A DNA stretch of 61,958 bases from Oligoflexia bacterium (GTDB taxonomy: Bacteria; Bdellovibrionota; UBA1018): contig CAITVN010000094.1 of assembly GCA_903895855.1 (NCBI GenBank), forward strand, positions 1 to 61,958. The letters run 5' to 3'. A program made the translations under genes and the position numbers. Position 1 is the first letter of the stretch. Each line of letters starts with the position of its first letter. Below, piece after piece: positions 8,694 through 16,532 of the stretch. The notes beneath the pieces were generated by a model. The model was not told the DNA's origin and did no database searches. It was given only the letters and a program-made list of their open reading frames with translations.

Positions 8694-10154
8694 CGGCGAG
8701 CCCGCGTTTGGGTTTCTTATTTTAATTTCACCTCGCGCGCAATCAACACAACGTTTTAGAATCGGGTCGTATTGTGCAATACTCGAACAGAATATGCATT
8801 CATTGTCAACCAGCTCCTCCCTGTCACCACAAGGCATGCATCTAAACGTGAAGGTTCTATGTTCGTACGAAATATTGTGATTGATGCCTTCGCCCGCCGA
8901 GCATATTCCACAAGCTCCATCAGCTCTTAAGCCAGCGTGAGCAACATCATTAGAACATATATTACAGTCACCTGCCCTTTCTAAGCCAAAGAATCCATTG
9001 GCTGATAAAACGCCTAACTCCCCTTTTATGCAATTTCCACTATCATAGTAACATTGATGACTTATTCCACCCGATCTCCCTCTGGGACTTGGAAATTCGA
9101 GAGGCCACAGTGCGTTGCAACCTCCACAGATATTAAAACCAATTAATCCTTCAGGTAACTGGCAGGGATGGCAGTTGGGGTTATTTGCTGAAGCCCCTTG
9201 CCCTCTTTGGCATGCACCACAAGTACCGTCAGCCAGCAAGCCTTGACCAACCATCCTGCAATCCAGGCACTTACCCGTTTGATTAGTTCCTTCGCCACCT
9301 TGGGGAGTCACGCCTTCGCGATCAAAAATTCCGTTTCCCCGCGCGCAGGCGCCACATCGTCCATTTTCTAATATTCCTTGACCATGCGGACAGGCTCCAC
9401 AATGCCCATCTGTGATTCCATGGCCCATTGGACACGTTCCACAATGGCCATTAGGCAACACAGAGCTCACAATCTGTTGTCCTGGAACGACACAAGTGCC
9501 ACACCTTCCATCTGCCTTAATGCCTTCGCCATTGGGGCATACCCCACAAGTACCACCATCCCTCAAAATCCCTTGCCCTGGCGCACAGGTAATGCAACGC
9601 AAATTGGCTATCCCTTGGCCTGGGGCACAGGCGCCACAAGAGCCATTCGCTAAAATGGCCTGCCCTGGAGCGCAGGTTGCACAATAGCCATTCACAATGC
9701 CTTTACCTAAAGTCGCACAATCACCACACCTGCCATTTTCAAAAAGTGCTAGGCCCGGAAGACAGGATACACAATAGCCATTAAATACCCCTTTCTTCAT
9801 TGAAGCACAGTCGGCACAACGACCATTCTCTAACTTCCCCAATCCCGGACCCGTCGGGCAAGTGACACAATTACCAGTAGCACTCAATCCTCGTCCGGCT
9901 AAACACAAGCCACAGTGCCCATTATCGAGGATGCCAGCAAAGATCCCGGGGCCAGGCTTAAAACTTATAGAGGGGTCGTCCTTACAATCTCCACACTGAT
10001 TGTTTTCAAAAAGGCCCTGCAATGGCGGACAGGGCGCACACTTACCAGCCTTATCCGGTAAACACTGGGCAATGGCAAAGCCACTTGGTGTGAGGCCAAA
10101 CTCTACAATTCCAAAACACAGAACAAAATAGGTCCAATAGATTTTAGCGTTCAT
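8670..10154 (-). CDS. Secreted protein made of CxxC repeats
   Basis: A 494-residue protein with an N-terminal signal peptide (hydrophobic stretch at about residues 5-29, probable cleavage near AIAQC). Nearly the whole mature part is a degenerate repeat of about 16-22 residues with the core NGxCGxC followed by xPGQGI or similar. I count 24 CxxC pairs, such as CGAC, CGTC, CADC and CVSC, from residue about 39 to the end. Spacing resembles furin-like or EGF-like disulfide repeats or metal-binding CxxC knuckles, but no named family was recognised. GAGGATTGAATG gives a good ribosome site. It would be exported and presumably disulfide-bonded or metal-loaded in the periplasm or at the surface. It lies right next to the intron remnant, on the other strand. 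Function unknown. Confidence 0.8.
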   Translation of the reverse strand: MNAKIYWTYFVLCFGIVEFGLTPSGFAIAQCLPDKAGKCAPCPPLQGLFENNQCGDCKDDPSISFKPGPGIFAGILDNGHCGLCLAGRGLSATGNCVTCPTGPGLGKLENGRCADCASMKKGVFNGYCVSCLPGLALFENGRCGDCATLGKGIVNGYCATCAPGQAILANGSCGACAPGQGIANLRCITCAPGQGILRDGGTCGVCPNGEGIKADGRCGTCVVPGQQIVSSVLPNGHCGTCPMGHGITDGHCGACPHGQGILENGRCGACARGNGIFDREGVTPQGGEGTNQTGKCLDCRMVGQGLLADGTCGACQRGQGASANNPNCHPCQLPEGLIGFNICGGCNALWPLEFPSPRGRSGGISHQCYYDSGNCIKGELGVLSANGFFGLERAGDCNICSNDVAHAGLRADGACGICSAGEGINHNISYEHRTFTFRCMPCGDREELVDNECIFCSSIAQYDPILKRCVDCARGEIKIRNPNAGSPLKWVCGH

Positions 10155-10426
10155 TCAATCCTCATTACATAAATCTAACACAACGTGAGTTGCGGCAGAT
10201 TCTCTGCCAAATTAAACAGTAATGCTTCATAAAAGAAACGTCAATATTACAGTTTTGAGGGGAGGGAGGCAGTTTTCATTGTTATGAGCTTCGCTCGATT
10301 AAATCGTTTTTCAACGCTCTGAAACACCGCCTTGTTAATTCGGCGTGAGTATGTCAGCTGAAGTGAACCCAAAGCACTCGATCTGCCGGTTTGAAAAGGC
10401 CCGTTGATTCGGCATTTTTTGGTTTG
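10155..10426. other. Intergenic region upstream of the CxxC protein gene
   Basis: About 270 bp without a recognisable gene. It must contain the promoter of the minus-strand cysteine-rich gene. A 16-mer GTTTGAAAAGGCCCGT (10389-10404) also occurs just after the surface-protein stop at 2545-2560, which could be chance. No transposase similarity was seen. Confidence 0.4.
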
Positions 10427-10567
10427 ATGGGTATCAAGAAGCTCATGGCCGAACTTGAAGAGATCAAGCAGTTCACTAATCCGCAGATTACCGTCTTAGG
10501 CGGCCTAAAACGCACAGAAAGACTCAGCAATCAGACAACGGTAGTTTTGAGGCTAATAGGGGAGTGA
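10427..10567 (+). CDS. Possible 46-residue ORF or gene fragment
   Basis: The ATG at 10427 opens a short frame that reads like a charged helix (KKLMAELEEIKQF) followed by TVLGGLKRTERLSNQ, and ends at TGA 10567. No ribosome site is evident. It may be the tail of a lost gene in this decayed region or chance; no family recognised. Confidence 0.25.
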   Translation: MGIKKLMAELEEIKQFTNPQITVLGGLKRTERLSNQTTVVLRLIGE

Positions 10568-10621
10568 GTGAAAACAAAACCACCGTAGCCGATACAGGGG
10601 CTACTTTGAACCCGGTTCAAA

Positions 10622-11326
10622 ATGAACCCTCACACAGGGGTCAAATTTGATACTAACCAAGAAAGTAACAAAGAACCTACAAACACACACTCGCACGCGA
10701 GCGCAAGAGCAACCGCACATCGAAAAGAAAGCGCTGCATTGAATTGCAACAACGAGGTTTCAAATTATTTGCAGTCACTATCGGTGCCTCGCAAACGTGA
10801 TCGAGAGCAGGCAGCTCTTGGTGAGTTACTCACTGCCGGCTATTCGAGGGCGCAGGTGAAGATTGCCATCGACTGGTTACAGAGTAATGGCCTACCTTCT
10901 TCGGGCGAACCGTGTCATTCACCGATTGTGTTTTTGGCTACCGGTGCAATCACCCAGGTTTTAGAGAAAGCCGAAACTGCCGAGCGAAAAAAGAATGCGG
11001 CGCTAAATTCGAATCAAGTGACCGCAGCGAAGGCACAGCAAGAGCTTGCTGAGCAAGAGGCCGATAATAAAAAGGCTGCAGAGCGAGAGGCGAAGTTCTT
11101 GCAATGCTACCCATCGCCTGAAGCTCAAGTAAAGTTTGTTGCTGAGTTTCGGGCGCGCCACCCAGAGGTTGCGGTACTGACAGGGGTGGGGTTACGCCGA
11201 TTGGCGATTATCGAGTGGGCTGGTGACGAGGAGTCTATAGGGTGGGTTAACAGTCATTTTGATCTGTTCGTTAGTTCTCATGATGGCAGGCTAAGGTTGC
11301 TGAAAAAAACAATAATATCGCCATGA
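10622..11326 (+). CDS. Hypothetical protein, charged, possibly replication/DNA-related
   Basis: A 234-residue hydrophilic protein with no signal peptide or membrane segment. Residues about 45-110 (SVPRKRDREQAALGELLTAG ... YSRAQVKIAIDWLQSNGLP) form an alpha-helical block; residues 120-160 are a probable coiled coil rich in Ala/Glu/Lys; the C-terminal 70 residues are mixed. The style recalls C-terminal parts of plasmid or phage replication proteins, but I do not recognise a family. The start is doubtful: the only ATG has no ribosome site and sits in a small inverted repeat GGTTCA-AAA-TGAACC; a TGA lies four codons upstream. The real 5' end may be lost. It precedes the PIN pair by 50 bp. Confidence 0.55.
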   Translation: MNPHTGVKFDTNQESNKEPTNTHSHASARATAHRKESAALNCNNEVSNYLQSLSVPRKRDREQAALGELLTAGYSRAQVKIAIDWLQSNGLPSSGEPCHSPIVFLATGAITQVLEKAETAERKKNAALNSNQVTAAKAQQELAEQEADNKKAAEREAKFLQCYPSPEAQVKFVAEFRARHPEVAVLTGVGLRRLAIIEWAGDEESIGWVNSHFDLFVSSHDGRLRLLKKTIISP

Positions 11327-11375
11327 TGGAAGTTGAAAACTTGATATATACTAGCGTTTAGGAGATGCGAAAAAT

Positions 11376-11561
11376 ATGAAAACAAATGAGAAACGGCCAC
11401 TGTCGGGGTTGTATGAGGAAATGAAGAGAATTCGAAATCTTCCTCTCGATCCGAAGGCGGTAGACGAATTCAATGAATTGCGTCGTAAAGATGAAGAGCT
11501 TGAAAAGCAGAAACCGGACCAACAAAAGAAAATTGCGCGAGATGTAGAGGTCGAAATTTAA
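11376..11561 (+). CDS. Small protein paired with a PIN-domain gene, putative antitoxin
   Basis: A 61-residue, highly charged protein (KTNEKRPLSGLYEEMKRIRN ... VEVEI), predicted to be mostly helical, with no recognisable DNA-binding fold. It begins 8 bases after a strong ribosome site (TTTAGGAGATG) and ends one base before the ATG of the PIN-domain gene, so both are surely co-translated. An extended -10-like TGATATATA lies at about 11342-11350. Small acidic or amphipathic partners upstream of PIN toxins are usually antitoxins that bind and block the nuclease; that role is inferred from arrangement only, since the sequence is not a known VapB, Phd, or AbrB type. Confidence 0.6.
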   Translation: MKTNEKRPLSGLYEEMKRIRNLPLDPKAVDEFNELRRKDEELEKQKPDQQKKIARDVEVEI

Positions 11562-11562
11562 G

Positions 11563-12354
11563 ATGGGAAGAGTCATTTCATTTTCTAATTTTAGTGGCTA
11601 TTATGCGAATAAGCAACGCGAAGTTGGGTTCTGCAGTGGCGCCATTCTCGATACGAATATTTTGATTTCTTTGACCTATGACGTGAAATCAGATCACGAC
11701 GAAGTGTTCGAATTCGTTTCGTCGATTGACAGATTTAATATTCCTTATTTTACGACCGTAACCACACGGTCAGAGTATTTAGATTTTTATCGGCGATTGA
11801 TGCTCACTGAAAACCTTCTCACTATAGCAGATGGTTTTTCTTCATTAAAAATTGCTAAAAGAGAGCGTTCTGAAATTAAAACAAAAGAGGGCTTGATTGG
11901 CACACGTCAAGCTCGCAAACCGGGGACAGATCGAATATTCACTGATAGTGATTTAAAAGACATTAAGCGGGTTTTTTCGGCGGCACCTTTTTCGGGTCAT
12001 CATGGGTGGTTAAAAGTTTGCTCGGCGATTTTGAGTGGCCGCCTGTTACTTGCTGAAGCCGCCCTCAATGATTTTGGTGTCGCTTACATTAGTCAACACA
12101 AGGAGGCCCAAAAGCCATTTTTTACTAGAAAGATTGATTGGCCAGACGCTAGAAATATTTCTGAGAAGACAGGATTGGGACTTTCAGACTCTATGATTCT
12201 AAATGCACTTCAGTGTAGTCGTTTTTCGTTCGTGATTAGAGCTGATTTTGACGTCGGATATGCGGTTCTTGCTGATCCCAACATGAAAGATGCCGTGATG
12301 CCCGATAGCGTTGCAAAAAAGTACCGCGACTATCACTTCAGCGAGACCCCATGA
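11563..12354 (+). CDS. PIN-domain-like protein, putative RNase toxin (long form)
   Basis: A 263-residue protein with PIN nuclease hallmarks: ILDTNILISL at residues 28-37 (Asp30, Asn32), a conserved-looking Glu71 in TTRSEYLDFYR, GLGLSDSMILNAL with Asp209, and VIRADFDVGYAV with Asp228/Asp230. These match the acidic Mg2+ site of PIN ribonucleases. At 263 residues it is almost twice the usual VapC length; about 110 residues (about 90-200) are inserted between the second and third acidic positions. It starts one base after the stop of the 61-residue partner. A short hairpin plus T-run follows at 12361-12395. A toxin role is inference from context; the family is not one I can name. Confidence 0.65.
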   Translation: MGRVISFSNFSGYYANKQREVGFCSGAILDTNILISLTYDVKSDHDEVFEFVSSIDRFNIPYFTTVTTRSEYLDFYRRLMLTENLLTIADGFSSLKIAKRERSEIKTKEGLIGTRQARKPGTDRIFTDSDLKDIKRVFSAAPFSGHHGWLKVCSAILSGRLLLAEAALNDFGVAYISQHKEAQKPFFTRKIDWPDARNISEKTGLGLSDSMILNALQCSRFSFVIRADFDVGYAVLADPNMKDAVMPDSVAKKYRDYHFSETP

Positions 12355-12360
12355 CCGCAG

Positions 12361-12395
12361 TTCGCTGGCGAATGCCGGCGCCCCTTTTTTTATAA
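12361..12395 (+). terminator. Putative intrinsic terminator after the PIN pair
   Basis: TTCGC-TG-GCGAA and a GGCG/CGCC stem are followed by CCCCTTTTTTTAT. The stem is short, so confidence is moderate to low. Confidence 0.4.
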
Positions 12396-12432
12396 ATTAA
12401 GTCCAGATTTTAGACGACTTGCTTAAAACCGG

Positions 12433-12588
12433 TCAGTACGGTTTGAGCTTGCGCGGGTAATCCCAGCGGCCCAACCTTGCAACGCGAGACCCGATCTGAC
12501 TGAGCGTCTGAACTTCCCGCAAAGCCTCAAGAACCACCTTCGACTTTACTTCTGAACTAATTCTGCCTCTCTTCAATCGACTAGCCAT
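12433..12588 (-). pseudogene. IS3-family transposase OrfA, truncated (copy 2)
   Basis: The ATG at 12588 (minus strand) opens MASRLKRGRISSEVKSKVV and continues nearly identically to the OrfA fragment at 4976-5146 up to LSQIG, after which the sequences diverge and a stop follows at 12433. The adjacent plus-strand bases to 12657 contain the same element end (CTGTCCAGTTTTAGCGATCC). Only the left end of the element is present; the DDE transposase is absent. Confidence 0.75.
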
Positions 12589-12657
12589 CCCTTTCTTCTA
12601 CTACGATAGTTGATCGAAAAAATCAAAAAAAGCTGTCCAGTTTTAGCGATCCACTAT
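12452..12657 (-). mobile_element. Truncated left end of an IS3-family element (copy 2, inverted)
   Basis: The element end CTATAGTGGATCGCTAAAAC reads on the minus strand from about 12657 and matches copy 1 at 4912 onward, including the T-rich leader and the hairpin-like ATCAACTATCGTAGTA. The two copies face each other across about 7.5 kb. Confidence 0.7.
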
Positions 12658-12663
12658 AGTCAC

Positions 12664-12891
12664 CTAATACGATACTATCTGCTTTTTCTTGTTTCGCTTT
12701 ACATCAGTAATTAGTTGGATAGGCAGTCCATATTTTTTATCTAGGTACGTTGGTTCTCCAAAATGGTTTTCTTTGACCGCTGTTTTTGTTATTGCTGAGA
12801 TCCTAACCAATTTCGCCCCTTGATCATAAACCTCAACGGTCGAAATGTCGTAAAATTTCCACCAGCTTTTGTGACCATCGATAGTCCTAAC
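12664..12891 (-). pseudogene. C-terminal fragment of an unknown protein
   Basis: An open stretch of 75 codons with protein-like composition (DGHKSWWKFYDISTVEV ... LDKKYGLPIQLITDVKRNKK), ending at TAG 12664. A stop lies directly before its first codon and no start codon is present, so it is a remnant. It abuts the serine recombinase fragment, suggesting a deletion joint. No family recognised. Confidence 0.35.
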
Positions 12892-13037
12892 CTACCGCGA
12901 GACCTTGCGGCTTTTAGGCCAGCATGGGTTCGCTCTTGAATTAGATTTCGTTCAAACTCAGCTAGCGCGCCAAAGATGTGAAAAAACAGTTTATCAGCTG
13001 ACGGATTTTTGCCAAAAACGAGCGGAGCGAGTGCTCT
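12892..13037 (-). pseudogene. Serine recombinase/resolvase (Pin/Hin type) fragment
   Basis: The minus-strand frame reads KLFFHIFGALAEFERNLIQE followed by RTHAGLKAARSRGR, the end of the catalytic domain and the E-helix of invertase/resolvase family serine recombinases. The catalytic serine region at the N-terminus and the C-terminal HTH are absent, so only about 45 residues survive. Its presence supports past site-specific recombination in this region. Confidence 0.75.
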
Positions 13038-13118
13038 TCTAGGCGGGTTTCAGTCTTAAGGGGTGTCGGTTTGAGAGTTGGGCAGCAAAAAAGAAGACTG
13101 CTTCAACTGCTTCATTAC

Positions 13119-14222
13119 TTACGTCGAAACTGCACTCGTTAGCCGGGTCTTCTTTGGTAGAAAAGACAAATGGGCCCCTCCGCAAACGAAGAAATTTAGG
13201 GCAGCCAAAACGATCCAAGTGTTAGACGTCATCGCGCCACTGGCAATGGTAAACCCTGCGGTCGTCGCGATCGCTACGTCAGTCGATCGGGCGATTAACG
13301 TTTCAAGCGCCACAATTTCTGGAAACTGCTCGGGTGTGGTCAGTTTTCGGCGAAGTGCCTGGGTGCCAACGGCATTTATGCCCATTCCGAGCCCAGCAAA
13401 AAACAGCACCACAATCACCGACAGAAATGAATTGAATGCGATAAAACCGAGTAAAGCCAAACCGAACGCTAATTGCCCTACAAAGGCTAAGTAGCCTTCG
13501 TTCAATTTGCCCACGCGGGTTAAAATGCCGGTCAGCGGATTTCGAATGCATGAAATAGAAAGTGTAGCGCCAAGGCCCAAAACTGAATAGAACCAGGCAG
13601 AGCGTTCAACTTCTAAGTGAAACTTTTGAGTCACTACTGAAAACAAGAGGTAGTTGAACAAACTTATCGAAAACCAAAAACCAATCGAGCGCAGTAATGT
13701 GAGCCGAAGTAACTGTGGGTGTTTTCTCAGGTACGATAGTGGTCTCAAAACATTCAAAGACACTGATGGCTGAACGGTAGTGCGAAGCCTGCTGGCCATA
13801 GCCCCAGCGATTAAGAATGAACCCGCATCAAGAAGTAGCGGAATTTCAATTCGAAACGCAAGTATCAGCACCATACTCACCAATGGGCCAATCACTTGGG
13901 CAGAGTAGAATGATGAAAGCAGTTGCGATTGAAAAGTTACGGGGCACTGATTTTCGCCAACTACTTTTGAATGGTACTCTCTGGTTGAGTCGAAGATTTG
14001 CTTTAGCAATGTCTGAATAAAGAGAGCCGAAAATACCAGGGTTGCATTCAAGTGATGAGCCCAGTAAGCACCGACGACAGTCATGACCGAAAAAAATGAT
14101 AGCCATTGAGAAGCTCGAATTAGCGTTCGAGTGTTGTACTTTGAAACAACCCTTGGCAGTATCACTCCCGAAATTCCAACCGCAGCGGTTTTGATCACTA
14201 CGGCGTATCCGGCCACGAACAC
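13119..14222 (-). CDS. MFS-type transporter, N-terminally short
   Basis: A 367-residue polytopic protein with about ten hydrophobic segments and the arrangement of major facilitator transporters (a basic loop after the second helix, SRLRTTVQ and SYLRKHPQ in the central loop, GLGMGINAVGTQALRRKL near helix 10). Full MFS proteins have about 400 residues and twelve helices; here the first helix seems missing. The frame begins at a GTG (14222), is closed by a stop only seven codons upstream, and lacks a ribosome site, so the 5' end may have been altered by frameshift or deletion. The substrate cannot be told. It lies at the border between the accessory region and tRNA-Glu. Confidence 0.7.
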   Translation of the reverse strand: MFVAGYAVVIKTAAVGISGVILPRVVSKYNTRTLIRASQWLSFFSVMTVVGAYWAHHLNATLVFSALFIQTLLKQIFDSTREYHSKVVGENQCPVTFQSQLLSSFYSAQVIGPLVSMVLILAFRIEIPLLLDAGSFLIAGAMASRLRTTVQPSVSLNVLRPLSYLRKHPQLLRLTLLRSIGFWFSISLFNYLLFSVVTQKFHLEVERSAWFYSVLGLGATLSISCIRNPLTGILTRVGKLNEGYLAFVGQLAFGLALLGFIAFNSFLSVIVVLFFAGLGMGINAVGTQALRRKLTTPEQFPEIVALETLIARSTDVAIATTAGFTIASGAMTSNTWIVLAALNFFVCGGAHLSFLPKKTRLTSAVST

Positions 14223-14522
14223 CGATAGCCATGTCAGTTCTCATTACCGAGTTACTATCTAGGTTACCAAAAGTAACCGATTCATTTACAAAAGAGAGTG
14301 CAAAACAGGCCTGCTCGCTCGAACTGATACGAAAATTCGAGGCATCGCTCAGTGACTTGCCAAGCGTGGCGGCTTCTGGCGCAGCTAGAACCCAATCAAA
14401 CGACAACGAACAGACTGATTCGACAACGACTGCAAAAACCCCTCTTCATGTAGCGCTAATGCTACGCAAGCCCACTGGGCGGTCGGCAAGGCATTCAGAG
14501 TCTAAGACCCCAGAAACGAAAA

Positions 14523-14550
14523 AAGCCCATGTTATCAATAACATGGGCTT
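14523..14550 (-). terminator. Intrinsic terminator of tRNA-Glu
   Basis: A perfect 13-bp stem AAGCCCATGTTAT with a 2-nt loop, followed on the minus strand by TTTTCG. It lies 10 bases past the tRNA-Glu CCA end. Confidence 0.85.
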
Positions 14551-14560
14551 GAATAAAAAA

Positions 14561-14636
14561 TGGCGTCTCCACGGGGATTCGAACCCCGGTTACTCCCGTG
14601 AAAGGGGAGTGTCCTAGGCCTCTAGACGATGGAGAC
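14561..14636 (-). tRNA. tRNA-Glu (UUC)
   Basis: 76 nt with encoded CCA. Acceptor stem GTCTCCA/TGGAGAC, anticodon stem CTCCC/GGGAG with loop CTTTCAC (anticodon TTC), T-arm GGGGTTCGAATCCCC. All stems pair. Confidence 0.97.
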
Positions 14637-14910
14637 ACGTCTCAAGACAATGAATCGCTTACGGTTCGAAGACCGGCTCGCTGATTTAAAGTCAATTTAG
14701 TCGAGGGACTCATTTCTTACCCTCCAGGTTTCAACAAATCAATTAGAAATCTAACGCAGACAAAGAAAAATGGGGAGGCCGACGGTGGGGGCGTTTTTAG
14801 GGAGTAGGTTCGAATCGTTTTAGTGTGGAGTTTCAAATTAGTTAAGGGCCACGAGGAGCTTAGTTGGTGGCGCGATTGACTATATGCGTCAAGAATGATA
14901 GAGGTGCTTG

Positions 14911-16182
14911 ATGCGCAACCCATTGACTGTGAGTATTTCACTTTTAGCTCTTCTCTTAACAAGTTGTAATAGTAGCTTTGAGTCCCCACACGATTCTGTT
15001 GACATCAAAGACTTGCGCATTACAGGTTCGCAGTCTGATGTAGTCGTTTCATACCGTCAGGCCTCAAGTGCGGCCCGCCGCAAAGGAACCGTCTACGTGC
15101 TCACTTGTCAAAACGGGGTCTACACCCCTCCTGATGCCGGTTCGCTAGATTCTGTGGTCGTCTTGCGTGACGAAAATGAAAAGTCTGACCTCGTGCTCTT
15201 AGATATGATCGATTGGGATTCGTTGGGTTCAGTTGCGACCCTCACCAAGGGTAAGCCCACCTCAAGCTCGGGCGGGTTTCAGCTCGGCTCAAATTTTGAC
15301 GTAGAATTCGCTCGGGTGGCAGACGGCGCCGAAGTGGCAGTTGCATCTATTACTGTAGGCGCTGCAGACGAAATGCTCATGGCCGTAGCTTCACCGGTAA
15401 AAGATGGCTCAAGCCTTGAGTTATTTGGTGTAAATCGCATTGATTCGACTCCGACTCGAATTTCGACAAATTTTACTTTGGCGAGATTATCGCGCTTAAT
15501 GGTGCGAGCTGGTGGTGATGCGGCAATCGCATCGAAAGCGGGCACTCGCGATGCGATCGTTGCGTTCACCGAAACAGTAGACGGTGAGTGCGATAGCAAA
15601 ACGTTCAAAGGGTGTCAGACTTCAGTTTTCATGAACTCGGTGGGGTTTCTCAAAGTCGCGCCTGTTTTGGGTGTTCCGGTAGCGCTATTTAGCGACGGTG
15701 CTGGTTATCGACTTCTCACTTTGTCTGCTGATGGCAAAGTGCGCTTTTCAAATGCAAAAACTGTGGTTGAAGGACCCACCATTTTGCCCGATGAAACTGC
15801 GGTCTTTGCTTTTGACGACAAAGGTGACGCGATCATGGTACGACGGACCGCCTCGTCTGATATCGAAGTGACTCGGCAATTAGAGGGAAAACTACAAGCT
15901 CCGGTCGTGATCGAAAAAGCACAGCCAGTCTCAGGGTTGGGAGGATCAACCGGCTCAGGCTCGTTTGCCCAATCTGTGATTGCTCATGAGTCGTCTTTGG
16001 CTGTTTCTGCTCGCGGTGGAAAAATTCAGTTGGCTTGGCTAGAAAGCGATGCTGATGGCTTCGACTCGATTATTCAGATTCGAGAATTTGGCGCCGACTT
16101 TGCTGCGCCTAAAAAATCGCACTATCACGGTACAGCGAATCCCACTGGCGGAAAATACATGGGTCAAGTGGGGCACTTCTAA
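14911..16182 (+). CDS. Lipoprotein of unknown function
   Basis: A 423-residue protein with a type II signal peptide: MRNPLTVSISLLALLLTSC, the lipobox being LLTSC. The mature part is rich in Val, Ser and Ala, with repeated beta-like segments (VVVSYRQASS, VAVASITVGAADEMLMAVA, IQLAWLESDADGFDSIIQIR) that could form a beta-propeller-like fold; this is a guess from pattern only. The ATG at 14911 is chosen over the TTG at 14908 because GAGGTG lies 4-9 bases upstream. It should be anchored in the envelope. No known family and no partner gene; it is followed by a 350-bp gap. Confidence 0.75.
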   Translation: MRNPLTVSISLLALLLTSCNSSFESPHDSVDIKDLRITGSQSDVVVSYRQASSAARRKGTVYVLTCQNGVYTPPDAGSLDSVVVLRDENEKSDLVLLDMIDWDSLGSVATLTKGKPTSSSGGFQLGSNFDVEFARVADGAEVAVASITVGAADEMLMAVASPVKDGSSLELFGVNRIDSTPTRISTNFTLARLSRLMVRAGGDAAIASKAGTRDAIVAFTETVDGECDSKTFKGCQTSVFMNSVGFLKVAPVLGVPVALFSDGAGYRLLTLSADGKVRFSNAKTVVEGPTILPDETAVFAFDDKGDAIMVRRTASSDIEVTRQLEGKLQAPVVIEKAQPVSGLGGSTGSGSFAQSVIAHESSLAVSARGGKIQLAWLESDADGFDSIIQIREFGADFAAPKKSHYHGTANPTGGKYMGQVGHF

Positions 16183-16532
16183 CTGCGAGACGATAACGGG
16201 CGCAGAGACTGAGTGGCTGATGAGGGCGCGGTGCCGGTTGCCTGGCGGGAACTGGTTAGAATCGGACGTTAAGTGCGTGACGCAGGCAACGTTCGGGGAT
16301 GAAACGGTCAATTTTGGACGTTCAGTAAAACCGCATTTCTGACTTCGTATATCCACTGAAATCCAAAGAGCAAGCCCCAAAAGGCCGAGCCCCAAACACC
16401 GGACACTGCATTTTAAAGCGCACACACTGAAAATCTCGCCGAGCCGGGCAAATATCTCTTTGAGTTTTGAAACGAAAATGCCAAAAATTACCGAAGGTCA
16501 TTTGAACAAGAGTGATCAAGAGGAATCAAACT
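16183..16532. other. 350-bp intergenic region
   Basis: I see no gene, RNA or strong terminator here. The last 30 bases hold the ribosome site of the aldo/keto reductase (AGAGGAA, 8 bases before ATG 16533). Confidence 0.5.

Noticed and set aside
2545..10404. 16-mer GTTTGAAAAGGCCCGT shared by 2545 and 10389
   Set aside because: One shared 16-mer in 62 kb is near what chance allows, and the flanks do not match.
14231..14617. 128-codon plus-strand frame over the tRNA-Glu region
   Set aside because: It runs through the terminator and the tRNA-Glu gene on the other strand and has no ribosome site; it cannot be a real gene.
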